Part shown: positions 15,701 to 29,700 of the stretch, one piece after another
How positions within the stretch are numbered: the stretch's first letter is position 1
How the letters are laid out: each line of letters opens with the position of its first letter
DNA from: Rallus limicola
Taxonomy: Eukaryota; Chordata; Aves; Gruiformes; Rallidae
DNA: 64,000 nucleotides
NCBI GenBank assembly: GCA_022605955.1
Contig: JAKCOZ010000015.1
Location: forward strand, 6,267,287 to 6,331,286
Direction: 5' to 3'
Translations under genes and position numbers: made by a program
Notes under the pieces: generated by a model
What the model was told of the DNA's origin: nothing
What the model saw: the letters and a program-made list of their open reading frames with translations, nothing else
The model's database searches: none

Positions 15701-18700
15701 GCACGAGGATGAGCGAGAGCAATGCCAGGGCACTGGTCCTGTGTGTCTGAGCAAAGCATGAATCCAGTGCCATCAGAAATCTAAGCTGTGCTGTCCTGGG
15801 GATAAAGGGATGATGATTGTTGTAGTTTGAAAGGAAGGGGTCTAGTGCTTGTTGGAATGCTAGGTAGGCTGAGTGAGTTAGCTTGAAATGTTCTGAGTTT
15901 AGAAGAGCAGTGAATGCAAGCCTCAGGCAAAGAGGAAGTGGGAGAATGTGGCTTTAGAAACAAAGACTTAAATTTGGCTTTTTTTATTCTGCAGCATCTC
16001 CAAAATTTAGTCACGGTTAGTGTAATTAGAAGGGACGATGAAATATAAATTCATAACAGCACTGTGGTGTGCTGGGCTGCTGCAAGGTCTCTCTTTTATG
16101 TGAATCAAGAGTTCAGAGAATGCATATCATGTCAATTTGATCATTCCATTAATCTCAGCTGTATAAAATTGGCTGCATTTTAACACTGCTTCATTAACCC
16201 AGCTCAGAGACTAGTGTGACATCCAGTAACTTCTAGACAGCTGCATTCCATTCCCTTCCATTATGTGAAGTCTGTAGTACTGCAGAGATGTTTCAAAACA
16301 ATTATTAACAGCTCGTTAATTACAAATTATTTATTGGATTGTTAGCTGAGCAGTCATCATTTGCTCTTGTTACCATGATGCAGAATTAGTGTTACGTGTA
16401 TTAATGTGAGCATTAGTAAATCTGAACGAGAAATGAACAATAACCCATGCTGAAAGGCTTTTAAGTTTTGCAACGGTCTTACAACATTTGTTTCTTACAA
16501 GCAATACTATGAAAAGAAAATACGTAATGGCAGAAATCGTTCTTGAGTTTCATTTGCCTCTCCCTCTGTAATGTGACTCAGGAATTTAGTTATGTAAAAA
16601 ATATGACTAAGTCTGTTTTGCGTTTGAGGTATAGACTTGGATGAAATCCAGTCTGAGATTGGATTTCAGTAAATTGGAAAAGTTTTTTCCCAGTCTTTTT
16701 AACTTTGAATTTGGGACAAAACTACATCAAAAGCTGGAATATGTTCCTCTTCTAACTATTCCATGATCAGGTGGTTGCTTTTTTCCTCTTCAAATAGTGT
16801 CTGATTACTAAATTAAGCTCTCAGCATTAATAAATCATTCCCCTGCAGAATAAACCCTATAATTTTTCATAGATGTTGTCTTTCATACCTTTTGAAGTAT
16901 AGCTCTTACGGCTGGGGAGTGAATCCCTGGGTAGATACGGCAAAGAGAGAGAGAGTAAAAAAACAATCCAGGTGCATACGGTGTGGTTTTTTTAGGGTGA
17001 CGTGCTTAACATATGCCAGACTGTTTGAAAGTGATGTATTAACTCCTGTTAGCAGTGTGCTCATTGGGTTATTTTTTTAATGTAATGAAAAGTCAAGTGT
17101 GGTTTCTGTCACAACCTGCCCAGTGACTGGTTCTTTTCACAAGTGTAATTTGCTCTGCAGCGTAACACGAGTGAGTCACGCCAGCAGTGCTGTGTTTGTA
17201 CTCGCATTGATGGTGAGGAGGTAGGGATGTGCAGAGCTGCAAGACCCAGGCCCCCTGAGTAGCCAGAACCAGGCTGGAATTGCATTTCCCTTACCACTTA
17301 AGGAGCAAAGAGTGGCTGTGGAGCCAGCGGCATGGGAAGCGTTTTCTGGTTTGAAGTGTTGCATACTGGCTTGCCAAACCTATGTTCCCAGTTGCATTGG
17401 AGTATGTCAGCTCTTAATTTCTTGTTCCCTGCTACACAGGGCAACACAGAACCAAAATCTGGAAATGGTAACAGTTCCTTCGTCCTTTATGTCTTTAGAG
17501 ATGGGGGACAGAGGGGAGGAATGGAAATGATTCTATGTTAGTGGCACTTAGGAAAATCTATTAGTCCACAACAAACAACAGCTGGAATTTGTCTTGTCTT
17601 GCAAGCTTCCAGCTAATTTTTCTCACTGTATCTTACCCAAAGGTATTTTTAAAACTCTTTGGATGAAGACAGCTCTTACTCTTCCCTTGTGCTTATGCTG
17701 ACAGTTGCAGATGATGTTACTATGCAAACCACTATTATTATTTTTTTCTCTTAAATACTTCCCTATTTTCCCTTCTGCTGTGGTGGTTTTTTCGTTCTTT
17801 TTGGGAGATGGAGCTGTTTCATTCACGGGCCACAAATGTTTTCTTTTAAGTATTCACAACGTCTCATCCTTCTATTGTGTTTTTCCAGCTTACTATAAAA
17901 CACTCTAGTCCTATTCCAACATATTTGTGTTTAAACCTTCTGTTCCCATTATTTTTAAAATTTTCTCAGTATTGCTTTAGTTTTCCAAGATGTATCATCG
18001 CTGTCATTTCAGCAATGAAATTCTGCTGTCTCATGGAATTACTTGCTTCCTTTGTGTTTAACTGTATCATAACACTTCTTCTCCCATGTCCTGTGTCATC
18101 CATAGTTTCTCTACTGGATTCACCCCTGTTCACCTTAGCTTTGAGTGTCTGCCTCGTATCATATGCATGTTTTATGTTAAGTGTGAATGAAATTAAAATG
18201 TTAATCTTTTCAACTTCTCAATTTACAGACTTCATGGTTCTGGACTCCTAATGTATTTGGGTTATTCTGTTGCAGTAGCAAGTTGACACAGGAATGCTTC
18301 TCATTGACGTACAGTTTCTATCAGAATGCATGCAAAAATGCTGTTCTGAAATGGTTTCTTTATGAAAAGGTTCTTTTCCTGAGCTGTCATGTTAAAAGTG
18401 AAAAAAAAAAAAGGCTTTTTTCCCCCTTCCATCTATTTTCTTTCACAGTAGCCGGCTAGATAAGTAATGTGGCATTTATTCTAGTTATGCTTGCAAACAC
18501 GTTCACTTTCAACACCTACTGGATGATTTAAATGAATTGCATTAGTAGTTACTGTGAAGCTGTTAACTGGTTTATATTTGTTCTTTACAAAGCCCAGCAC
18601 TTAAGATTAGGATCAAGTACTGCCCTGGTATTTGATTTGTTGCTCTCTGTGAGGTGGGATGTGTGCTGCTTTCTGGATTCACACAGGATTGCCTGGCCTC

Positions 18701-19059
18701 CCTGCTCACCCTTTTTTACCTGAAAAACCCATTTCTTAGTCTGGTTGATGGCCCATTCTTGCATCAACACTCATCTTCCAATCCTTGAACAGTAAGAAAT
18801 TGTCCATACTGTTAAGTATCAGCTGTAATTTAAGAGTCATTTGGGGGAAATGTTCCTTCATCCCCCTTGCCAGCAGCCTTCCTTATGGGGCAGTTTGTGC
18901 CGATATTACTCTAATATTTGTGGCCAAATCCTGATACTTCCTAGACTGGACAATTAAACCTCAGAAGTTACCTTTTGAACACTAACTTTTTTATCTAGCA
19001 AAAGCTCATTTGCTTTCTTTTTTTCTTCCCTTCCTTTCCCTTCCTCTCCTTTAAGGCAT

Positions 19060-19110
19060 ATACAAGGCTATACACATGTGTATATGTATTTATATACACA
19101 CACACACAAG
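19060..19110. repeat. TA/CA-rich simple repeat
   Basis: Mixed purine-pyrimidine alternation (tatacacatgtgtatatg) that runs into a short (CA)n block ending at about 19109. A degenerate dinucleotide microsatellite in the intron. Confidence 0.8.
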
Positions 19111-19259
19111 GAGATTTATTGCCTTAGATGCAGAGCAATATCTGACTGGTTTTTTTTAATATTACCTACATTGGTAAAAATAATGTCTGTCCTCACTAGT
19201 AGAGTTCATGTGTGAGTCAGTCTGTCGCTTTTATATTAGGGCTTTCTGTAATTTTTATT

Positions 19260-19283
19260 GGGGGGGGGGGGGGGGGGTTGGGG
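19260..19283. repeat. Poly(G) run, 18 nt, followed by TTGGGG
   Basis: Eighteen consecutive G residues (19260-19277), then TT and a further G4. A homopolymer this long on one strand can form G-quadruplexes and is a common sequencing and assembly weak point, so its true length is uncertain. Confidence 0.9.
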
Positions 19284-22200
19284 TTTCGTTGTGTGCATGT
19301 CTGTATCTCCTATTTCACCAGAACTCCATGAAAAGACTGGAGTAGACTAAGAAGCTGGACTGAATCTGTTGTATTGCAGTTATGGAGTCCTTTGTATTAA
19401 ACTGTTGTTGGCTTCTTAGGTCCCATGTTTTATTCTTTTCTTACAAGCTGGAGCATGTTGACATAGCTAACAATTCCCATACAAATTATCACCCCCTCAC
19501 AGAGAAATAAAATGGAGCCCCCTCTTACTGACCATTCATTTGCCCAACTTATATCTCTCCATCTTTATGCAATGAATAGCAGTCTGAAATACCAGAGAGA
19601 AATTTGTCCTCCTTAGTCTCCTCATTGACTTATGCACATTTTAAGTCTAGCTTTTATCTCTGGCAATTGAGTATCTCTTCACAGAAAAATACTGGAAGTT
19701 CTTGGAATTACAGAGATATCAAGTCACCAGCCAAATTTTCCCTGGCGAAGCAGTGACAAAAGCTGCCAGTTGATCTTGAGTTTTATGTGGGTTTTTTTTC
19801 TGATGAGAACTACTGTTTGCTCTGAAATCATCAAAACTTACTTCAACTAGGAGTCAACGTTAGGTTTTAATTGTTGTTTCCTGAGCTAGAATGTGAATCC
19901 TCAGTTATGGAACACTGATCAGATCATAGCTGAAGTTATTCATCTTGAAATTTTGCAATTAAATTCAATCCCAGTGTATTAGTAATTTTAGCAGAATGTT
20001 CTAATCCAAAATGAAAATCAGATGTTCTTCATGGAAATAGGGAAGTCCAGACAATGGGTATTGTGTTTAGGTTAGACTTCTGCGCTGCCTTTATTTAAAA
20101 AATGTTCATTGTTTACGTCGTAGAGGAGTCTTTGCTCATTTTAAGGAATAAAGCTATTAGTTTAAAAACTTTTTTTAAAATTTGTATCCAAAAATATTTC
20201 TCTTGAGTTGTATAAAAAACAGGTCCTCTGGAAATTCATTGCCCTTATGAATGGACTCCTGGTGAGTGAGGAATTTTTATGACTCTATTAAAAAACAATT
20301 GCAAGCATTCCACAAATAGACAATACATTGATTTGGGGGGACCTTTTAATGAGTATTTTATAATAATTTGTTCTTCAATGTTTATTTCAGTATGGTATTT
20401 TGTAATTTTTAACTTAATTATACTAAGAATTCTCTTGTAACTGCAGAGAGAGTAGAGCTTTGGGGCATGAGTCAATGCTGTTCCAATTAAGGAGTGCAGA
20501 TACAGGACCGAGTATGATGATATTTCATTGATTTCCATGGGTTCTGGAAGAGGAGCCAGAATAGCTCTGTTAAACAGGCCAGCTGCTGTCTTTGTAATTC
20601 TTTTAGCATTTTGCAAATATTTTGGCAATTTTGATCTTTTTTTTCCTCAACCAGTTTTTCCTTCTGTATTTTTCATTAATAAATTTCATATGGTTTTGGT
20701 TTGGTTTTCTTATTTCTTTCAGGGCTGTTTTTGATGACTAGTTGACCATAATAGTAGTCAGGTTGGTGCTGGCTTCTCCTGCCCCCTGTGTAAACTATTG
20801 CAAGTGACAGTTGATGTTTTATTGGCACAATAAACGGGTGTGCCATTAATGTGACAGCAGCAGCTCTCAGTGAAGCAGAAACCTTAATGTTGTTGATATT
20901 GCAGAAGAGTTGTGTTTGAAAAATAGGGAGTGAGGGGGAGTTAGCATCATCGGATTGCTCACTGCCCCAAGGAGGGAGCAGTTGCATGCCCATAAAAGCT
21001 CTCATTGTTGCTTTTGGACAAGATTTACTTTCTACTGCTTAATCTGCAAATAATCTGGAAGATCCTGTTGTCACCAGAAGTACAAATTTTAATTCAGGTC
21101 ATGTTCAGTTGCTGCAATATTTTTTTCCTGATTTTGATTCATGTCATCAGCACGCTGGTAACCTCAGTGTACTCACAGGGAAAATTATAGCATCGGGAGA
21201 TGGAAGAGTGTTATGCAGCCAGTACGAACCTGTTGCCTGGTGCTTCAGACAGATGTTTCAGCCTTAGTTTCCACTCTTCCATCAAACCTGTGTATATCAC
21301 TTATGTTCTTAGCTCCTTTACTCTGTTAGGTAGAATGGAAAGCTTCAGAAAGGTCGTGGTGCTGTGCTGCCCTGGCCATGCAAGTAGACCTTGTCCTGTG
21401 GCTGGGAGCATGGGGTGAGTTAACAGAAGTAACTACAGTCGCCTTCTGTACCTGCACATGAATAACAGGAGTATGAAGCATAAACACAGATAGCAGTACA
21501 GAGACACAGACTGATCAGGTTTTGCAGGTTCTTTTTCATTTAAGGGAAACCTGGCAGGCTCTCAAAGGTGACTGCTGTCAGAAAATTATAAAATGCAAAA
21601 ACACAAATCAACAGTGATCTCCTCCCAAGTAAAAATATCTTAAGCAAGGGCAAAAAGTCACCTGTCAAAAACCAGATCACTTCTTGGATATGCAGAAATG
21701 CCAGAGCATGCTCTGATGTTCATGGGTGAAGGAAGGGAACAAGACACTGTGAGTTAACACTACTGTCTGGGCAGCAGGGTTTGCTCACTGTCTCTGCTAC
21801 AAAGATCCTCACAAGGATTCCTTAGTTTCTTTGTCTGAATCAGTATTCCTAACTCATAGCTGTGACAGAGTTATTTATGTCATGGTTCAGCACTGGCTTG
21901 GCCTCAGCAGAAAGCTGAAGCAGTGGCTGTAAGTATCAGAGGAAGTAGGTGTACAAAATGGGTTCTTGCAAGGTGTCTTTAGGAGGGTAAACTGATTCTG
22001 GTTGTGTGTAAATTCTGGCTTGGCTGGACTCCCCGATTTCTAATAATTAATACATTTTCCAGAGTTTTTATTTAATCAACATAAACCTTTCTAAAACACA
22101 AGGCTTTTTATTCTGGAGGAGCTGAGAAATGGTCTTTTGTGTGTACTCTGGTCTTCATCTAAAACTTGCAGAAGCAGCATGAGGCTCATTAAACCCCAAA

Positions 22201-23689
22201 ACCTCTCACTGCTACTCTGCTGTATTTAATAATGGCATTTTTACTTTGTCATTTCTGAAAAGTACTTTAATTTTAGGGATTTAGAAATACTCAATGCTTT
22301 ACTGGCTGTAAATGCCCTTGATCTGAGATGACACCATGCCGACTCATGGAACGTCACGCTGTCAGGAGCCATACAGTAAGCGGCTTGTTCGCAGACATCA
22401 GTGACAGTCGGTAATGACGAACAGTCCCTTCACAGTGGGGCTTATGTAAAATAGGAAATCTCACATCCTCTCTGCTGACTGGGGGATGAATTGGGGAAAG
22501 CTAAGATTACTAAGGAGCGTGTCATCAGTTCTAAGTGAGCTAAAGGAGGAAAGCAAATCAAAACTTAGGTGTCCATATTAATAATTGAGCACTGAAACTA
22601 AGGACATTTTCAGGTTTCTCTTGCAGCAGTTGGATTTTACACAGTTGTACCTTATACCAATCTGAAAAAATTTGAAATGAATTTGCAGACTCCTTGAAAA
22701 TTTTATTGTGTGACTATTTCCCCAAATAAGTACCAGCAAATAGATTTCTTGCTGCTAAACTGTTTGGCACTTCAGTCAAAAAAGTTATCAGAAAAGTTAA
22801 TTACCACAGGGCAAACAACACTTTCACATTGTTTTTTTCCTCAGAGTTCTTCTCACCGTTAAATGAACATGCAGCCTCTGTCTGAAGCCAGCAGCAGTGC
22901 TTTACTGGGGGAATTTTGGTACTTTCATGTTGTACTAGCTTTTGATCAAAATTTCCCTGTGCTGCCTCCTTTAATCCTGGCCATCTGGATTAAAAGGTTC
23001 TCCCAATCTTAACTGCAGATTGCCATTTTTTGAGTGCTGCTATAAAATCCTGGCATGCTTCCAGCTGTCTTCATTAAAGCTTTCTCTATTAGGGATTTCG
23101 GCCATTAAATGATTGTTACGCACAATGGGTACTTGATTATAATTTGCTGAAACTGGGAATCAGTTACAACAGTAATCCAGCTCTGTAATTAAAGGAGAGC
23201 ATGTTTATACCTGCTAGGATCTTCTGAGAGCTACTAAGGGTGAGGAAAAACAGAGTTGAAAGGCAACAATTGCTGGTAATAAACCATTCAAGCTTTCCAA
23301 TCTGTCAGTATTTTGTGTTATGTTGCAGAAGTGTGACTTTCTGCAAAATAACTGATTGCTGTGGTTGTGACAGGGAGAAAAGGACAGTCTCATGTGTCAG
23401 AAATCTTCTCACAACTTTTATTATTGTTTTGGGTTTAGAAAGGAATGTGCATTTCTAGCAGAAAAGGAGCAGTTGGGATCCTTGAATCTTCTCCAAATTT
23501 TGTTCCTGCTCTTGTGTGGTTTTTGTCAGGGAGTTCTCTCTCACTTTCACTGTTTTTTCACCTGTACAGTTTTGAAAAATTGTGAGAAAATCACAATCTT
23601 TAGAATTATTATAAAAGTGAGTATTTCATGGCGGGGGAGTCATTTACTTTTGTATTTTGGCAGCTCTGGGCTCTTGTGTTGTCTGTATA

Positions 23690-23750
23690 GTTGTGCTGTT
23701 GGACCTGATGATCTCTTGAGGTCCCTTCCAACCCCTATGATTCTGTGACA
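23690..23750 (+). mobile_element. CR1 LINE fragment, 3' end
   Basis: The segment matches the characteristic 3' terminus of avian CR1: 'ttggacctgatgatctc', then 'ggtcccttccaacccc', then the 'tatgattctgtga' octamer-like tail. Only about 60 bp is recognisable. Severe 5' truncation is typical of CR1 copies. No coding capacity remains. Confidence 0.85.
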
Positions 23751-26700
23751 AGGGATGGCATCAAATAGCTGATGGTGTAACTTAATCTCCTTTTTAGCAG
23801 TATGTTACTGATAATCTAAGGTATATACATCTTTATTATAATAAACTTTAGAAAATACTTCTTTAGAACAGGGAAGTTGTGTAGCAGCTCTGCAGTACTT
23901 CTTTTTCCTAACTTTTGTCTGCCCCATGTGCCAGCACTCCATCTTTGAAATTCCTTGAACCCAGAAAACTTTCTAGGATCTAAAACTGTAGAAGTTTCAT
24001 GAGATGAAGCTACTTAATAAAATAATTTTGTTTACAATTTTACAAGCATATAATTGGCTGACAATAATTTACTATCACAGCTAAGGTGAGAGGTGCAAAC
24101 TGCATGCACAACAAATTCCTGTCCTGGCATTAACACTGAATTACACGTGCAGTGTGTCAGATCTTTGCTGTTGAATGTATTCTAATCTTGGTCTCTTGAA
24201 TTAGGGAAATACAACGTGCCTTGTGGACTGAAATAGATTATATTGTAGGCTATGGACTGAGCAAGATGGAGTAAAAAATAACAAAAGCCGCAGAATTTAA
24301 GCGCTCTTCCCACCAAATCTAATCGGATTTGTTGATGATGTAATCAGGAGTTTTCACTCTTGCTAACCGATTGGGGAATACGGACTTGAATAAAACCAGA
24401 ACTGCTTCATTTTCTGTCTTTACTCAGTGTAGTGAGCTATAGTCTTCTACTGAACATACAAGTGAGACACATGAGCCTTCTGAGGGTAATTTAAGTAACT
24501 TGGGAATACAGAGTTACCTGAAAAATCCCTTCTCCTTTCATACAAATCTTTTCTTTTTCCATTTTATGAGGGATGGTTTTTTTAATACATTTGTTGACTT
24601 TGGAAAAAGTAAAAGGCGTTTCTTGTGAATCTAATCTTCTCAATGGCAAGCCCTTGTACTTCTTTTGCCAATAGCTTATTTCATATGTATTCAGTCCAGT
24701 TTTCTTTTCACATATGTGAAATAACAATTTGGCAAGTGGTAAACAAAATATATACAGTGAAGAAAAAAGACCTTTTTTTAAGCAGAAAGATTAATTTTAT
24801 GAAATAATCCTTTCATTGAAGTGAATAATAAAAGCTGGAATAAATAAGATCTTATAAGAGATTGCACGGTAATTATGTAACTTTTAAGAAACAAGAGTTC
24901 ATGGTAATGAAGTATTTTCATTTTACTAGGTTTTTCTTGGAAAAGTACAGTATCATGTGATGATGTACCACAGTGTGTGAGAGTAGTTTGCTGGTACAAA
25001 ATCCAAACATCACAAACTAATTTCCAAAGACCAGATGTTTATCAGTTCCCTCTCATGGAAGACAGCAGAAAGGTTTTTATTTAAAGTTTGTCAGCTGGAG
25101 CTCCGGTGTAACTTCACAGTAGGCTTTTGTACAGAGTGATGGAGCACGTGTGTGTAGCCCATACAGGATTTATTTTTGAAGAAAGAAAATTGCTTATCTG
25201 ACTCCACAGTCAATACCCAGAGCATTACCCATTGCAACTGTGAGCAAAACTAGCTGGAAGCATTTGTGTTTCAGTGAAGATTTGGCATGGCTTTGGGTCA
25301 CTGCAGCCCTGTATGTCTCTTAGCTCAGTTCTTTGGAGCAGATGTTCCGTTTCAGTTCATTGTTGCCCTGCATGAGGCAGAGGGGGATTCCAGTCTTTCT
25401 GAAACAAGACTTAAGGTGCAGCCAAACTGCTTCAAACCAAAACCTCTTCTCAAAGCCTATTTCCTAGAGTGAAACCTTTTAAGAAGAGAAAGAGCTCAGA
25501 GAATGACAAGGAAATCTCTTGCTAGGTGTGTGTTTAAAGTGCTGTTGTTGAGGAAAGAAACCAAGTTTTGATAGGAACCTTAGCTGGCACAATTCTGAAA
25601 ATACATCTTTATGAAACACAGATTGCTCTTGAGCTCCTTTTGAGAAGTGTCTCTTCAATGAGAGTGCTATGTTTCAAGCATCCAGTGTTTAAAATGGGGA
25701 GGCATTGGTGCAGTTGGAGTGACAGACTGCCTCAGCATAGGTAGTGACAATTCATTTCCTAACACTGCCACAGTTTTTAAATTTTAACTAATACACAGAA
25801 CAGTAGGGAGGAAAATGGAAAACAGCTATTTCCAAGGCAAGAGGAAGACCTTAGAAATGAGGGAACTATCTTACAGAGTTATGTGGAATGTTTCCAAGAA
25901 TTCTGGTCAAACATAAATCACTTCTGCCTATCAGGGAGGTAACAAAGCTTGATGTCCTGGGAGCTGCACGCGTAACCTCCAAGATTGTACCTCCTGGTAT
26001 CAACACCCCAGACCTGGGACACGGGAATTAATCTTGGTCACTGAATTGACAAGGTCATTCGAAAGCAGTGAAATTGGAAACAAAATCCTACAAAACTCCA
26101 CCAGTACTTTACCAAGCCATCCAGCCAGTCATCTCAGAGCTGCTTCCAGGCAGTAAAGTAAATGTAAAAGAAATGGTTTGAATGAATGCCTTTGATTTTC
26201 CTTGAAGAATATTTTCTGCAAGGTGATTTATTTCATCATTTACATTTGCCTTGCCGGTGGGATGTTGTGCTCTTAGTGTACATGGATTCCTGTCCTTGAT
26301 AGGCCTGTATTCTGGTTGGTCTTCAGTGTTCACAGTGTAGTATTCAACCTCTTGTGTTCTGGTTTTTTATACTTCTCAACTTTTCTTCAGTAGATTCTGA
26401 TTTGAAAAATGAAATGTTTTCCTTGTCTCACCTAGTTAACTGGTGTGGTTGATGAGTAGATATGTAAGCTTCACTGGGGCCCTGAGCTTTTATCTTGGTG
26501 AACCTCATTAAGAATTTGTCCCTGTATCTGAAAATGCATTATTTTCCTATTACATTGAGTACAAACTGAATCAAATCCTAAGTGTGCTCAGAGTATTCCC
26601 CTGACGCTCTCAGGCAGCCTGTGTTACCGCAGGTATGGGTACAGTGTACTCTTGACCAGCAGCGTGGGCCTTGCCACTGGTTTAAATGCAACTGCCTTGC

Positions 26701-29700
26701 TCCTGTGCTAATTTTCATTAAGGTTATGTGGGTATTCTCTGTGCTGTGTCAGTGGGTGGATTTTTGCATTACAAGTAATTTTAATACTGCATGTAACTGA
26801 AGTGTGTTCTTGCTAATGACTGGATGTGTTATGATCAGAGGGCAATTAGAAGTGAGAACGTAAACTGCAGTCTGTACCTCTGCAGCCTGTGCATGCGGCC
26901 TTTATCTGACTCAATGTTCTCTAACTGCACCGTGGTTTCCTAGGATACTGCTATATTCTTGCAAAGCTTAAATCAAGTCTCGTTTTTTTTGTTGTTGTTT
27001 TTTTTGTTTCCCAATTATTATACCTAGAGGGCACAGTTAAAGATATTTTAATCATGTATTTGCCTGACTGCTTTCACAGAATAACTAAGATACTCAAGTG
27101 ATTTAAATACCTCATGTTACCTGGTAACGTGGTAATCGTAGGGGAAGGGGGATGGCTGGAAAGAAAGCAAAACCTAGTTTAAAAAAGAAAAAGGCAAGCA
27201 AAACTGAGTGCTGATTTTTAATTTCTCTGTGATAGTTCTAATTACAAATCAGAAAACTTCCAATATTGAAGCTGCATATTTTTAGCTGAGCATGCGTTCT
27301 TTTACAATTGTTTTCTATAATCCAGCAAAAAAAGATGTGCTTTTCCAGTGAGCTTGTTTACCATCTATTTCAGCCTTGTGCTGGTTTCTGTGCCTGATAA
27401 TAAATGCACATTTACTCCTTCTGACATGGGCAGTTACACTCTGACAATAAAATGATCAAAAAACCCCTGGTGAATTAAATGATGTTTTAGGTCATTTTCG
27501 TTCTGAAATGTAACTGTCAATCTATAATTTTAGCAAACACACAGGGTCTTGTTGCTAATCAGATTACATTGAGGTCACTCCTACGTAAATACTGTGTGGA
27601 TTTGGAAGGTCCTTTGCACAAAGCCTTCTACTGCAAGGCCTTTACTCTTACAGAGAATTACTGAGGGACAATGGCAATGTGATCTGAAGAATGGTCATTC
27701 AAGCTTTAACTTCATGGTGCATTGAAAAGAGTCAGGTTTTTCAGCATGGTCTTTACATGATTGTCACTGTAGTGCTATTCCTGCAGCTCTTTCTGTAGTG
27801 CAGGCAGGGTTTCCCTGTTCCCGTTGTTTGTATTAATATTCAAATACTTCAATTAGAAATTAACAGCACTCGGTACTCCTTTTCTTCGTGTTGTAAGGAA
27901 GCATATTTACTGTGCTCTCGTCCCATCTGAAGGGCTGTGTTCAAACAATATACATTTCTTTGCAAGTATGTTTATAAATACAGGTCCATATGATTAGCTC
28001 TGTTGAAATGGGAAGGGAATTAGACATCTCAAGTATTTATATTAAACTTACAGTACTGTTGTGTATTTTTATAGATGAAGGATTAATTTGAGAATAGAAG
28101 CCTCTGGCGTATTTCTCAATATCTATCAAAATTTTCACATGCAGTGATCATCTCAGAGATTGTAAACTCCTTGAAGTTACTCAATGCCAGTCAACATCTT
28201 CTGGTTATAAATTAGTTCATGATTGAATTTCAACAGAAGTTGACATATTCACTTCTAGAAAGCGGTTGTTTAGCAAGCTTCTCCTGGCTATCCTCTAACT
28301 TCTCTTGGGAAAACAAGAGAAAATCAAACTTAATAAATAAGTAGGCAGGTATTATTATTTGACACCTAATTATGTTGTTTTACACTTGGCACGTCATCAG
28401 TTATCATGTCTCAGGTGTAACTGGTGTCACAGTGTTCTCACATCCCCCTCTTCACAGACTGAGGAAGAAATAAATGAAAGCTATTGTACTTTCCAGGATG
28501 GGACCCCTCTATTGCCACTCCTGCTTCAGGGCACTGGCACAGTGTCACATTCAGCTGACTAGTACAGAAAAGAAGACATTTAAGCAGTGAAATTAATGTA
28601 GGCAATAAATTAACTTTGTATTTATGCTGTGTTGTGTTTTGTTGCTAAGGAAGGGATTTAAAAGATCAAAATATAAAAGTTGTATTGGAAGCGGCTTAAA
28701 TTTTTCTCTGTTCAACAGTCAAATTTCATTCCGAAGTATTAAAATACTCATCTTCAGATATTTGAACTGTGGGATAAAAATAACACTAAGTGCAAAATTG
28801 GACAGTGGCTTTTGTGTGCACTTAGGTCCTAAAGCATGTTAATGTGTAGGGCTGTGCCTGTTATTTCCCCTGCTATTACCTGAAGGGAGCTTTTGTTGTT
28901 AATGCTTCAGCCAAACTGAAAGCCCTTCGGCACACTGTATCATGATTTAAACAATGTATTGTAAGTCTTTAGAAATGTTAGCCAAATAAACTACACCTGA
29001 AAGAAGCAGGTTATCTTGCCCTCTGAGTGGTGAGTTGATGCAAGGGGCTTAGCATTTTCTGAGTGCTTAAGTTGTTATTCATCAGATCGTTGACTAAGAG
29101 AAAACCAAGGAGGGATTTGGCTTGCCTTCACAGATGTCTTCCAGCTCTTCAACAGAACAGTAGCCCTTGCTTGTCTTTGTTTCCATGGGCACCTAAGAGT
29201 CATAAGAAAGCAATTAACAAAAATCAGCCAAGTAAGGACATACAAATGGAAAGTAACCTTCCTTGCAAGACTTGCAATTAAGTTATGAAAAATTTCATAA
29301 TGTGTTTGGCTGGTGTCCCCGGAGCAGCCGTAGTGTTGAATAGCTGTCCAAGCTAACATGAAGCTAATGCTTCCCTCCCTCCGCTTTCTCTTCCACAGTA
29401 GGCTTCTAGGAGTGCAATTCTAGATGCAAGGATGTGACCAAGGCTGGGTCTGGTTTCTCTTGGCTTTTTATTTAATTGGCTAACTACCTGTGAATCAGAA
29501 TTGTAGCTGTGGCACTATGGTCCTTCTGAATGTGGATGGAATTCTTTGTTGGGACAGTTTTGGTTTTGCATCTAGACAGCTGTAGTGATACTTTCCTGGC
29601 TGTGTGCAGATGCATGCTAACCTCTTGAGTTTTTTTAAGAAGCTGGACAAAATCTAGCATGTTAAGACTGTATGTGCACATGGAAACTCAGGCCTCTGTC

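Noticed and set aside
17877..18251. 124-residue hydrophobic frame
   Set aside because: It translates T/C-rich DNA into Phe/Leu/Ser/Cys-rich sequence. No start context or family.
21200..21418. 72-residue frame ending at a GTGAGT
   Set aside because: No convincing acceptor in frame, and the composition is not protein-like beyond chance.
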